A stretch of 52,881 nt of DNA from Methylobacterium sp. WL119 (lineage in GTDB: Bacteria > Pseudomonadota > Alphaproteobacteria > Rhizobiales > Beijerinckiaceae). Positions within the stretch are counted from its first letter, which is position 1. Each line of letters begins with the position of its first letter. A program made the position numbers and the translations under genes. This document shows, in pieces, positions 21,139-31,845 of this stretch. The notes under the pieces are model-generated. The model was not told the DNA's origin and made no database searches. It saw nothing but the letters and a program-made list of their open reading frames with translations. The stretch spans positions 1-52,881 of the forward strand of contig NZ_VRUU01000025.1 of NCBI RefSeq assembly GCF_008039875.1. Reading direction: 5' to 3'.

Positions 21139-23754
21139 TTAACCGGCTTCGAGGGTGCGGGCGGCGATGTCGGCCACGTCCCGCGAAAGCGCGGGGATCG
21201 CCTTGATCCGGTTGAGGATTTCGGCGGCCTTTTCCCGCCGCGAAATTTCCCATCGGCGCCACGGGGAAAAGGCGGTGAGGAGGCGCGCGGCGAGCTGCGG
21301 ATTGATCCGGTCGAGCGCTTCGATGCGCTCGGCCACCAGGGCGAACCCGGTTCCGTCGGCCCGCGCGAACTGGGTCGGGTTTCCGAGCGCGAAGCTGGCG
21401 ATCAGCGCCCGCACCCGATTCGGGTTGGTCATGGCGAAGGCCGGGTGCTCGGCGAGCCCGGCGATCCGCGCCCGCGTGCCGTCCTCGGGGATCATCGCCT
21501 GGATCGCGAACCACTTGTCGAGGACGAGCGGCTCGTCGGCATAGGTGCTGCCGAAGGCGGCGAGCGCCGCCTCGCGGGCGTCCCCCGGGATCGCCGCGAT
21601 CACGCCGAGGGCGGCGAGGCGGTCGGTCATGTTGCGGGCCTCGCGCAGCTGGGCGAGGGCGCCCTCGGTCCCCGCCGCGGGATCGGCTGCCGCGATCAGG
21701 TCGAGGCAGGCGTTGGCGAGAGACCGGCGGCCGGCCGAGGCCGCATCCGGGCTGTAGGCGGTCTCGTGCGACGGCCGCAGCGCCGACATCAGCCCGTCGA
21801 GGCGCGGGCGCAGCCGCGTTCCGAGGACCGCCCGAAGGGCGGTGCGGGCGGCGTGGATCGCATCCGGGTCGATGTCGGCGGCGATCTCGCTGGCGGCCTC
21901 GCCCTCGCCGGGAAGCGCCAGGACCAGGGCGGCGAAGGCCGGGTCGGCCAGGGCCTCGCCGTCGAGGAAGGCCCCGAGCGCGTCGGCGAAGGCCTCGGCC
22001 GCCCCCGGCGCCGCCGGTCCGAGGATCAGGCGCATCGCGATGCCCTGCGCCGCCTGCCAGCGGTTGAACGGGTCGGTGTCGTGGCGGAGCAGGGTGAGGC
22101 GCTCGGCGTCGGTCAGGTCGAGGTCGAGCCGCACCGGGGCCGAGAAGCCGCGCAGCAGCGAGGGGACGGGCGGCTCGGCGACGTTCTCGAACGCCACCGT
22201 CGCGGTCTCGGCGTCGAGGACGAAGACGCCGCCGGCGACCGCGGCCGACGTCGCCCCGGCGAGCGGGCCGGCCGTGCCGACGAGGCCGAGCGCCACCGGG
22301 ATCACCAGCGGCGGCCCGGCCGCCTCCAGGCTCTGGCGGAAACCGAGCGTGCAGCGCCGGGACGCCGCGTCGTAGGCGCGGGTCACGGCGAGCGTCGGCG
22401 TGCCGGGGCGCTCGTACCAGCGCGCGAAGGCCGTGAGGTCGCGTCCCGTCACCGCGGCGAAGGCCTCCAGGAAGTCCTCGACGGTGGCCGCCGTGCCGTC
22501 GTTGTCGGCGAAGTACCGGTCCATGCCGGCCCGGAAGGCGTCGGCCCCGATCAGCGTGCGCAGCATCCGCACGATCTCGGCGCCCTTGTCGTAGACGGTC
22601 GCCGTGTAGAAGTTGTTGATCTCGGCATAGGCCCCCGGCCGGACCGGGTGCCGGAGCGGGCCGGCATCCTCGGGGAACTGCCGCGCGCGCAGGTTGCGGA
22701 CCTCGCCGATGCGGTGGACGGCGCGCGAGCGCATGTCCGCGCAGAATTCCTGGTCGCGGAAGACCGTCAGGCCCTCCTTCAGGCAGAGCTGGAACCAATC
22801 GCGGCAGGTGACGCGGTTGCCCGACCAGTTGTGGAAGTACTCGTGCGCGATGATGCGCTCGATCGCGGCGTAGTCGCCGTCGGTCGCGGTCTCGGGCGAG
22901 GCCAGGACGTACTTGTCGTTGAACAGATTGAGGCCCTTGTTCTCCATCGCGCCCATGTTGAAGTCCGACACGGCGACGACGTTGAACACGTCGAGGTCGT
23001 AGGCGCGCCCGAAGGTCGCCTCGTCCCAGGCCATCGAGCGGATCACCGCGTCGAGGGCGTAGGCGGCGCGCGGCGCCTTGCCGGGCTCGACGTAGACCGC
23101 GACCGCGACGGCCCGGCCCTCCATCGTGGTGAAGTCCTGCGCGACCCGGTCGAGGGCGCCCCCGACGAGGGCGAACAGGTAGGCGGGCTTCGGGTGCGGG
23201 TCGTGCCACACGGAAAAGTGCCGACCGGTGCCGGGCACGTCGCCGGCCTCCACCGGGTTGCCGTTGCCGAGCAGCACCGGGGCCTCCGCGCGCTCGGCCT
23301 CGATCCGGGTGGTGTAGACCGCCATCACGTCGGGCCGGTCGAGGAAGTAGGTGATCCGGCGGAAGCCGTCGGCCTCGCACTGGGTGCAGTAGACGCCGTT
23401 CGAGCGGTAGAGCCCCATCAGCTTGGTGTTGGCGGTCGGGTCCACCCGCGTCGCGATCGTCAGCTCGAACGGCCCTTGCGGCGGCGCGTGCAGCGTCAGC
23501 CCGGCCGGGCTCGCCGCGTAGGCGTCGGCGGCGAGCGGCACGCCGTCGAGCTCCAGCCCCTCCAGGACGAGGTCGTCGCCGTCGAGCACCAGGGGGACGC
23601 CGGTGCGGCCGGCCGGGTTCAGGCGCAGCGCGAGCCTCGCCGTGATCCGCGTGTCGTGCGGCGCCAGCCGCACGTCGAGGTCGACGCGGTCGATCAGGAA
23701 GTCGCTCGGTCGGTAGTCCTGAAGCCGGATCTGGACGGGCGTATCGGTTCGCAT
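21139..23754 (-). CDS. pepN: PepN aminopeptidase N (M1 family)
   Basis: 871 residues from the ATG at 23754 (MRTDTPVQIRLQDYRPSDF). The annotated open frame extends further upstream but only with Arg/Ser-rich junk, so this start is preferred. The exopeptidase motif is GAMEN at 268-272 and the zinc site HEYFH at 304-308, with Glu327 eighteen residues on (KEGLTVF). The long helical C-terminal domain is complete. It releases N-terminal residues from cytoplasmic peptides. A strong hairpin separates it from the cysteine desulfurase gene upstream. Confidence 0.95.
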   Translation of the reverse strand: MRTDTPVQIRLQDYRPSDFLIDRVDLDVRLAPHDTRITARLALRLNPAGRTGVPLVLDGDDLVLEGLELDGVPLAADAYAASPAGLTLHAPPQGPFELTIATRVDPTANTKLMGLYRSNGVYCTQCEADGFRRITYFLDRPDVMAVYTTRIEAERAEAPVLLGNGNPVEAGDVPGTGRHFSVWHDPHPKPAYLFALVGGALDRVAQDFTTMEGRAVAVAVYVEPGKAPRAAYALDAVIRSMAWDEATFGRAYDLDVFNVVAVSDFNMGAMENKGLNLFNDKYVLASPETATDGDYAAIERIIAHEYFHNWSGNRVTCRDWFQLCLKEGLTVFRDQEFCADMRSRAVHRIGEVRNLRARQFPEDAGPLRHPVRPGAYAEINNFYTATVYDKGAEIVRMLRTLIGADAFRAGMDRYFADNDGTAATVEDFLEAFAAVTGRDLTAFARWYERPGTPTLAVTRAYDAASRRCTLGFRQSLEAAGPPLVIPVALGLVGTAGPLAGATSAAVAGGVFVLDAETATVAFENVAEPPVPSLLRGFSAPVRLDLDLTDAERLTLLRHDTDPFNRWQAAQGIAMRLILGPAAPGAAEAFADALGAFLDGEALADPAFAALVLALPGEGEAASEIAADIDPDAIHAARTALRAVLGTRLRPRLDGLMSALRPSHETAYSPDAASAGRRSLANACLDLIAAADPAAGTEGALAQLREARNMTDRLAALGVIAAIPGDAREAALAAFGSTYADEPLVLDKWFAIQAMIPEDGTRARIAGLAEHPAFAMTNPNRVRALIASFALGNPTQFARADGTGFALVAERIEALDRINPQLAARLLTAFSPWRRWEISRREKAAEILNRIKAIPALSRDVADIAARTLEAG

Positions 23755-23850
23755 GCGGGGCCTCGCTCGGCTGGCCGGAAGTCGGGACCGTTCTGGTCCC
23801 GCCGCCGCCGCGGTGCAACGGCGATGCCCGCCGGCCGATCGACAAACGGG

Positions 23851-23884
23851 AAGGCCCGATGCCGCGGCGACGGCATCGGGCCTT
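23851..23884. terminator. Strong hairpin after the cysteine desulfurase gene
   Basis: AAGGCCCGATGCCG (23851-23864) pairs perfectly with CGGCATCGGGCCTT (23871-23884), a 14-bp stem with a 6-base loop. It is 30 bases past the desulfurase stop on the minus strand and upstream of pepN. It should terminate the encapsulin-desulfurase transcript. Confidence 0.68.
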
Positions 23885-23914
23885 CGTTCGTGCCGGCGAT
23901 CCTGCCGAACGCCG

Positions 23915-25992
<2,078 letters not shown>

Positions 25993-26006
<14 letters not shown>

Positions 26007-27384
26007 GGTAGTTGCCGAGCAGCACGTTATCGAGGCGGGCGATCGCGTCCTCGACCAGCACCGCGGCCGAGAAGTAGCGGGTGACGAGGTGCGAGGCGAT
26101 CGAGTGGTCGTTGGTGCCCATGTAGCGCACCGACAGGCCCGGCTCGATCTCGCCGGTGACGCCCGACTTCTGCAGGCCGACGACGCCCTGCTCGCCCTCG
26201 CCGACGCGCAAGAGCAGGATTGAGGTGGTCTGGGCGCCGGTCGCCGGGTCGGTGTCGATCGGCAGCTTGTCGCTCGGCACCAGCGGCACGCCGCGCCAGG
26301 TCAGGAAGGGCGCGCCGAACAGGTGCACCACGACCGGCGGCACGCCGCGGCGGGTGGCCTCGCGGCCGAAGGCGGCGATGGCGCGGGGATGCGCCACGAA
26401 GAAGGCGGGCTTCTTCCAGACCAGGGTCAGAAGCTCGTCGAGATCGTCGGGCGTCGGCGGGCCGGAGCGCGTCGGGATGCGCTGGCGGCCGCCGACCTCG
26501 TTGAGCAGGCCGAACTCAGAGTTGTTGAGCAGCTCCCACTCCTCGCGCTCCTTCACGGCATCCACCGTCAGGCGGATCTGCTCGCGGAGCTGATCGATCT
26601 CGTTCGAGTAGAGATCGGTGATGCGGGTGTGGGTGTTGAGGATCGTCTGGATCGTCGAGAGGTGATACTCGCGCGGATCGATCTCGTAGTCGACGAAGGT
26701 CGTCGGCAGGCGCGGGGCGCCGGTGTGGACGGCCAGCAGCTCGATGCCCTGCTCGCCGTGGCTGTTGGTGTGCCCCTTCAGGCGGTCGCGCTCCTCGACG
26801 TACTGCGCGATGCGGTTCTTGACCGCGTCGTCGTCGAGGGCCGCGCGGTCGAGGGTGAGCAGGGTCACCGCCGAGAGCGCCTTGACGGCGGGCGCGGGCT
26901 GGCTGCCGCCGACCAGGGTCTCGTCGCCGAAGAAGTCGCCGCGGGTGGCGAGACCCGAGCGCAGCCGGTTCTTGTAGGGGCCGGACAGCGAGAGCTCGAC
27001 GGTGCCGTCGGCGACGATCGTCAGGCTGCGGTCGCCCGCGCCGCCCTCCGAGATCGTCTCGCCGGCATTGTGCCGGCTCTCGGTGAACCGGTCCCCCAGC
27101 GCGGCCAGCTCGGCATCGCCGAGGCGGCTGAACGGCGGCACCGCGCGCAGCGAGGCGGGGCTGATCGCGCGGCCCTTGCCGTCCGAGGCGAGGTCGATGC
27201 GGCCGGGCTTGGCCAGCACCACGGCGCGACGGTTCACGCGGTAGACGCCGCCGTCGACGTCGACGAAGGGCAGCAGCCGCAGGAGCCAGCGGGGGGTGTT
27301 GGCGAGGTTCTGGACCGACGTGACGGTCGCGGTCGATAGATTGCGTGCTGCCGATGCGCCCACGCTCTGCCCTTGTCCGCTCAT
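25993..27384 (-). CDS. Family 2 encapsulin shell protein with cyclic-nucleotide-binding-like insertion
   Basis: 463 residues from the ATG at 27384, about 9 bases after GGGGA. The N-terminal arm (ATVTSVQNLANTPRWLLRLL) and the HK97-fold part (about 228-463: TTFVDYEIDPREYHLSTI, VKEREEWELLNN, HPRAIAAFGREATRRGVPP, LTWRGVPLVPSDK, GLSVRYMG) resemble the SrpI shell of Synechococcus, which lacks the middle part. Residues about 75-205 form a CRP-like beta-roll (FSRLGDAELAALGDRF, DRSLTIVADGTVELSL, GDFFGDETLVGGSQPAPAV), the mark of family 2B shells. The Arg that grips the cyclic phosphate in CRP appears replaced (APA), so ligand binding is uncertain. It should assemble an icosahedral compartment around the desulfurase. 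Confidence 0.93.
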
Positions 27385-27490
27385 CGTTCGTCGTCCCCGC
27401 TTGATTGTCGTTCGAGCCCGGGCACGTTGCTGTGCCGGCATGATGTATCGGCCGCAGCCATCCCGCATGAAGGGATGGCGCGTTCGGATG

Positions 27491-27505
27491 AAGCATCGAA
27501 TGCTT
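27491..27505. promoter_or_regulatory. Candidate operator palindrome upstream of the encapsulin gene
   Basis: AAGCATCGAATGCTT is a perfect 6-bp inverted repeat around CGA. Its core ATCGAATGCT (27495-27504) recurs exactly at 27625-27634. The two copies bracket the candidate promoter, an arrangement seen for repressor pairs. No regulator gene adjoins. Confidence 0.4.
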
Positions 27506-27550
27506 GACGTCCACCCACGACGACCTGCGTCGCGTCTTGGAACGTTCGTG

Positions 27551-27579
27551 GTCTAGCCTCGGCCGCGATGCGCGGTCAA
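27551..27579 (-). promoter_or_regulatory. Candidate promoter of the encapsulin-desulfurase operon
   Basis: On the minus strand TTGACC (27579-27574) is followed by 17 bases and CTAGAC (27556-27551), similar to the rhizobial CTTGAC-N17-CTATAT type but with a poor -10. It would give a 5' leader of about 160 bases before the ATG at 27384. Found by eye only. Confidence 0.35.
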
Positions 27580-27858
27580 TAGAACGATTTTCTCAAGTTG
27601 CGATGTATTGCAGAAATGCCGGCTATCGAATGCTGGTATGATGAATTACGGTGCCGTGCAGTCGTGTTTCTGGAGAATGCACTTCTCCAAAAGCCTCGTC
27701 CGGCGCGATGAAGGCTTAGCTCGTCCCACCGTCCGCTCAACCGTTCCGACGCCCGCGCGGGACGAGCGACCGTTCCCGTCGCCGAGACGAGCGAGACGGC
27801 GCAGCCGCCGGCGCCTCCGATCGTGGCCGCGAGCCGGCCGCCTTCGCATCGGCCCGTG

Positions 27859-28719
27859 TCAGATCCCGTCCCCGAAGAACTGGTCCATGCTCTGGGCCGG
27901 CTCCTCGCTGCGCGGCAGCTTCGACACCACGCGCGCCGGCACCCCGGCGACCGTGGTGTGGGCCGGCACGTCGTGCAGCACGACCGCGGCCGCCGCGACG
28001 CGGGCGCCCTCGCCGACGCGGATGTTGCCGAGCACCTTGGCGCCGACGCTCAGCAGCACCCCGCGCTCGATCTTGGGATGGCGGTCGCCGCTCTCCTTGC
28101 CGTTGCCGCCGAGCGTCACGGATTGCAGGATCGAGACGTCGTCGGCGATCACCGTGGTCTCGCCGATCACCACCCCGGTGGCGTGATCGATGAACACGCC
28201 GGAGCCGATGCGCGCCGCCGGGTGGATGTCGGCGCCGAACACTTCCGAGATCCGGCTCTGCACGTGCAGCGCCAGCGTCGCCCGGCCCTGGTGCCAGAGC
28301 CAGTGCGCCACCCGGTAGCCCTCCAGCGCCGCCAGGCCCTTGTAGAACAGGAACGGGTCGAGATAGCGCCGGCAGGTCGGGTCGCGCTCGCGGATGGCGA
28401 CGAGGTCGCGCACCGCGTGGGCGCCGGCATGCGGGTCGGCCTCGAAGGCGGCGAGGCAGAGGTCGCGCATCGCCAGCCGCGACAGGTCGCCGTCGCCGAG
28501 ACGGTGCGCGAGCCGGTAGGCGAAGGCCTGCGCGATGCTGCGCTGGTCGAGGACGGTCGCCTGGATGATGCCGGCATAGAGCGGCTCCTCCACCAGCGCC
28601 GCCTCGGCCTCGGCGCGGACCTCCGCCCAGACCGCGTCGACGCTCGTGCTGCGGCTCGTCGTCCGCAGCGGCGCCTGCGGCAGGGAGGAGCGCGCCTCGA
28701 GGATGGCTCCGAGGCTCAT
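27859..28719 (-). CDS. cysE: Serine O-acetyltransferase
   Basis: 286 residues. The N-terminal helical domain (about 25-150, VWAEVRAEAEAALVEEPLY) is followed by hexapeptide repeats: GADIHPAARIGSGVFIDHATG, VIADDVSILQSVTLGGNGKE, HPKIERGVLLSVGAKVLGN. This is the classic CysE pattern, including the catalytic-type His in IDHATG. The tail ends MDQFFGDGI; a C-terminal Ile is what O-acetylserine sulfhydrylase binds in the cysteine synthase complex. It makes O-acetylserine for cysteine. Same strand and upstream of the encapsulin pair, a known neighbour type of family 2A sulfur compartments. Confidence 0.93.
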   Translation of the reverse strand: MSLGAILEARSSLPQAPLRTTSRSTSVDAVWAEVRAEAEAALVEEPLYAGIIQATVLDQRSIAQAFAYRLAHRLGDGDLSRLAMRDLCLAAFEADPHAGAHAVRDLVAIRERDPTCRRYLDPFLFYKGLAALEGYRVAHWLWHQGRATLALHVQSRISEVFGADIHPAARIGSGVFIDHATGVVIGETTVIADDVSILQSVTLGGNGKESGDRHPKIERGVLLSVGAKVLGNIRVGEGARVAAAAVVLHDVPAHTTVAGVPARVVSKLPRSEEPAQSMDQFFGDGI

Positions 28720-28747
28720 GCGGCGACCCGCGAACGGATCGGCATCC

Positions 28748-29080
28748 TCACGCCGTCCGCTTCTCGAAGAGATCCGGCAGGTAGCGATGCAGGGTCTCGT
28801 GGCCGTCGAACTTGACGTCGAGGGTGACCCGGGCCGCCTGCGCCTCGTCGTGCGTCTCGACCACGCGACCGAGGGCGTGGCGCCAGATGCCGAGCGCTTC
28901 GGCGACGTCGAGCCGAGCGAACACGACCTGATCGCCCTCGGCGATCGCGGCGGCCGCGCCGGTGCGATGCGCCCCCGCCCGCGGCGAACGAACCGGGGTC
29001 GGCGGCGCGAGGACGTCGTTGTCCTCCCAGGGGCCGAATTCGGAGATGCTTTGCGTCGCGGAAGCTCTGTCCAGCAGCAT
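28748..29080 (-). CDS. Small uncharacterised protein of the sulfur cluster
   Basis: 110 residues from the ATG at 29080, with GGAAGA a few bases before. I do not recognise the family. It starts MLLDRASATQSISEFGPWED, has an Ala/Pro/Arg-rich middle, then a likely folded part about 45-108 with EGDQVVFARLDVAEALGIWR and VTLDVKFDGHETLHRYLPDL. No cysteine, membrane helix or signal peptide is visible. It precedes cysE by 28 bases on the same strand, so co-transcription is likely. The coding frame has the neighbours' wobble-GC pattern, which supports a real gene. Confidence 0.7.
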   Translation of the reverse strand: MLLDRASATQSISEFGPWEDNDVLAPPTPVRSPRAGAHRTGAAAAIAEGDQVVFARLDVAEALGIWRHALGRVVETHDEAQAARVTLDVKFDGHETLHRYLPDLFEKRTA

Positions 29081-29090
29081 GATTCTTCCG

Positions 29091-29107
29091 TTAAGTTGTT
29101 GACTTAA
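29091..29107. promoter_or_regulatory. AT-rich palindrome in a divergent promoter region
   Basis: TTAAGTTGTTGACTTAA has perfect 6-bp arms. It is followed by more AT-rich sequence (ATTGAATAATTGG), a clear island in a GC-rich background. It lies 11 bases from the small-protein ATG and about 95 bases before the transporter gene. ArsR-type sulfur sensors (BigR/SqrR group) bind similar AT-rich inverted repeats before YeeE/YedE genes; the link is inferred. Confidence 0.5.
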
Positions 29108-29202
29108 TTGAATAATTGGTGATCCTGCGGGGGGTTGCAAGCCTTGTTTCCGGCGACCCCGCGCGATACGCCGGCCGCCGCACGCGAAGGAGGACCGCCC
29201 GC

Positions 29203-29628
29203 ATGACCAGCATCGATCTGTCCGCACTCGCCGGCGGAGCGCTGATCGGCCTCTCGGTGGCGCTGCTGCTGCTGCTGAACGGCCGCATCGCCGGCATCAG
29301 CGGCCTCGTCGCCGGCCTCGGCACCGACCGGGGCGAGCGCCGGCGGGTGGATGCCGCCTTCGTCGCCGGCTTGCTGATCGGGCCGCCGGCCTTCGCCTGG
29401 CTCTCCGGCGCGTGGCCGGAGATGCGGATCGTCGCCTCGCTGCCGGTGCTCGTCGTCGCGGGCCTGCTCGTCGGGTTCGGCACGCGGCTCGGCTCGGGCT
29501 GCACCAGCGGCCACGGCGTCGCCGGCCTCGCCCGTCTGTCGCCGCGCTCGCTCGTGGCGGTGCTCACCTTCCTGTCGGCCGGGATGGCGACGGTAGCGGC
29601 GGCGCGCGCCTTCGGGGGGGCGTGGTGA
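29203..29628 (+). CDS. YeeE/YedE-family sulfur transporter, first half
   Basis: 141 residues from the ATG at 29203 with AGGAGGA just upstream. About four membrane helices. The family motif with its cysteine is GFGTRLGSGCTSGHGVAGLARLSPRS. With the next gene it forms the split version of the TsuA-type thiosulfate/sulfur permease (PmpA/PmpB-like). It is divergent from the cysE-encapsulin operon, consistent with supplying reduced sulfur to it. Confidence 0.9.
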   Translation: MTSIDLSALAGGALIGLSVALLLLLNGRIAGISGLVAGLGTDRGERRRVDAAFVAGLLIGPPAFAWLSGAWPEMRIVASLPVLVVAGLLVGFGTRLGSGCTSGHGVAGLARLSPRSLVAVLTFLSAGMATVAAARAFGGAW

Positions 29629-30077
29629 TCGGCCTCCGGCGCCTGCTGGCGGGGCTCGCGGCGGGCGTGATCTTCGGGGTCGGCCTGTCCGTGTCCGGCA
29701 TGCTCGACCCGGTGCGGGTCCGCGGCTTCCTCGACGTCACGGGAGCCTGGGACCCGAGCCTGATGTTCGTGCTCGGCGGCGCGGTCGCCGTCTCGGCGCT
29801 CGGCTATCGCCTGTCCCGCCGGCTGCCGCGGCCGGTCCTCGCCGACGCCTTCCAGATCCCGACGAACCGCCGGATCGACGCGGCCCTCGTCGGCGGGTCG
29901 GCCGTGTTCGGGATCGGCTGGGGGCTCTCCGGCTTCTGCCCCGGGCCGGCGGTCGCGGCCCTCTCGACCGGGAGACTGCCCGTCGCCGTCTTCGTTGCGG
30001 CGATGCTGGTCGGGATGGCCGCCCACCGCTTCGCGACGGCGCCGGGATCGAGAGCCGCCGCGGGGCCGACGCGATAA
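29625..30077 (+). CDS. YeeE/YedE-family sulfur transporter, second half
   Basis: 150 residues. The GTG at 29625 overlaps the previous stop (GTGA). Membrane helices flank GVIFGVGLSVSGMLDPVRV and GIGWGLSGFCPGPAVAAL, the second cysteine motif of the family, used to relay sulfur through the pore. Two small proteins in place of one large permease is a common arrangement. The exact ion (thiosulfate, sulfide or persulfide) cannot be decided. Confidence 0.9.
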   Translation: MIGLRRLLAGLAAGVIFGVGLSVSGMLDPVRVRGFLDVTGAWDPSLMFVLGGAVAVSALGYRLSRRLPRPVLADAFQIPTNRRIDAALVGGSAVFGIGWGLSGFCPGPAVAALSTGRLPVAVFVAAMLVGMAAHRFATAPGSRAAAGPTR

Positions 30078-30429
30078 GATCCCGGCGCACGGTCCGCCCG
30101 CCGGACGATCGCGCCGCCAAGCCCGGACGGGATCCTGTGCGAAGCCGCCCCGAGGACGAAGAACGTCGCCGACGGGGCGGAGATCGTCGGGGCTCTTCCT
30201 TCGAAGCCCTGCGGCCCGACGGGGATGCCGCCGCCGCGTCGGCCGACGCGATCCAGGCGCGTGTCGCGATTCGCGACCGCGCCGACGGGTACGGCCTACC
30301 GGCCGCCCGATCAGGCGCTAGCTACCGCGGCGACCCGCCCGGCGCCGCGACCTTCGTCGGCTGCGCCGGGCGTCCCGCAGATCCGGCCGGGGAGGCGGGA
30401 CGCCGCCCCGGCCCAACAGGATGCCGCCT
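30078..30429. other. Intergenic region before the glyoxalase gene
   Basis: 352 bases. I see no gene: frames are open only because of high GC and show no recognisable protein. GTCCG and CGGAC around CCCGC near 30091-30105 form a short hairpin that might end the transporter transcript. Confidence 0.5.
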
Positions 30430-30870
30430 ATGGAATATCTGCACACGATGGTGCGCGTCGCCGACCTCGACACGGCGCTCGCGTTCTACGTCGACACCTT
30501 CGGATTGCAGGAGGTGCGCCGCATCGACAACGAGAAGGGCCGCTTCACGCTGGTCTTCCTCGCCGCCCCCGGCGACGCGGCCCGCGCCGAGACCACCAAG
30601 TCCCCCCTGGTGGAGCTGACCTACAACTGGGACCCGGAGACCTATTCCGGCGGGCGCAACTTCGGGCACCTGGCCTATCAGGTCGACGACATCTACGCCT
30701 TCTGCGCCCGGCTGAAGGACAAGGGCGTCACCATCAACCGGCCGCCGCGCGACGGCCACATGGCCTTCGTGAAGTCGCCGGACGGCATCTCGATCGAGAT
30801 CCTGCAGAAGGGCGGCGCGAAGGAGCCGCAGGAGCCGTGGGCCTCGATGGAGAACACCGGCAGCTGGTAG
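30430..30870 (+). CDS. gloA: Lactoylglutathione lyase (glyoxalase I)
   Basis: 146 residues from the ATG at 30430 (in-frame ATG at 30421 also possible). It is a VOC-fold protein of two beta-alpha-beta modules: YLHTMVRVADLDTALAFY, SPLVELTYNWDPE, NFGHLAYQVDDIY and DGISIEILQKG. These supply the His, Glu, His and Glu metal ligands of GloA, and length matches the short Ni-type enzymes. It converts the methylglyoxal-glutathione adduct to lactoylglutathione. The RNase P RNA gene follows about 40 bases downstream. Confidence 0.92.
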   Translation: MEYLHTMVRVADLDTALAFYVDTFGLQEVRRIDNEKGRFTLVFLAAPGDAARAETTKSPLVELTYNWDPETYSGGRNFGHLAYQVDDIYAFCARLKDKGVTINRPPRDGHMAFVKSPDGISIEILQKGGAKEPQEPWASMENTGSW

Positions 30871-30910
30871 CCCGCTTGACCCGGGCGACCGATCCGGCCC
30901 ACATCCGCGC

Positions 30911-31323
<413 letters not shown>

Positions 31324-31326
31324 CTC

Positions 31327-31354
31327 GTTCCCGGCCCGGCGCGTCGTCGGGAAC
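31327..31354 (+). terminator. Hairpin after rnpB
   Basis: GTTCCCG (31327-31333) pairs with CGGGAAC (31348-31354) just past the RNase P RNA. There is no T-run. Position is the main argument. Confidence 0.4.
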
Positions 31355-31845
31355 CCCGGCTAAGCCGTTGACGGATCGTGCCGATCCTCGGGCGGCTGCG
31401 GGATCGTGGGGAATATATGCCCGCGCTGGGCGAAGCTGTGCGAAGCTTTCGCCGGCTGACGCTTTCACGTCGTCACTACAGTCGTCAATCGCAGCTCGAA
31501 CCTCGGCCGACGCGACGAAAAATTGACCGTCGGTTAACCTTGTCGAGGTCAGATCGGACGTCCGCGATGCGGGTCTTCGCTTGCGTTGACGATCGTCAGA
31601 GGCCCATGGTACCCGCCAACATCTCGTCAACGGTGACTTCCGGATCGACGGACGCGCCCCGCGCCCAAGCGGGGATCGCCCGTGTGCGGGCCTTTGGCCG
31701 CCGCATCACCGGGACCGCCCAAACCGACCGCGCCGCGACGCAGCGGCCGGGTGCAGGCAGCCATGAGCCGAACCGTTCCCCCCGTCCACGGCGGGCTGCC
31801 TCGGCCGCGCGCGGCCCGGCGAACCTCCGCAGGCGGGGTGCCCCG
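31355..31845. other. Leader region of the dcw cluster
   Basis: About 490 bases between rnpB and rsmH, less GC-rich up to about 31620. mraZ, the usual first dcw gene, is not visible here. TGACGATCGTCA at 31587-31598 is a perfect 12-bp palindrome, and TCGTCA also occurs twice near 31475-31490. TTGACC near 31523 may be a -35 element, but no good -10 follows. The cluster promoter presumably lies here. Confidence 0.5.

Larger units (their letters stand above)
27385..27858. other. Upstream region of the encapsulin gene
   Basis: 474 bases between cysE and the shell gene without a supportable gene. Bases 27570-27700 are much more A/T-rich than the rest of the window. Besides the promoter and palindrome listed separately, GGAGAATGCACTTCTCC at about 27672-27688 is a small hairpin with 6-bp arms just after the AT-rich part. 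It could end a transcript arriving from cysE or serve as a binding site. Confidence 0.5.

Noticed and set aside
26516..27514. Alternative frame over the encapsulin gene as a leader peptide or second gene
   Set aside because: It is out of frame with a strongly supported shell protein and is Arg/Gly-rich like other shadow frames.
31405..31440. TGGGG and TGGGC spaced 20 bases apart as MraZ-box repeats
   Set aside because: MraZ boxes need three or more TGGGN at 10-base spacing; the middle repeat is absent and no mraZ gene is seen.
31378..31845. N-terminal extension of rsmH or a separate protein in its leader
   Set aside because: The sequence is Arg/Ser-rich, lacks conservation signs and precedes a standard RsmH start at 31846.
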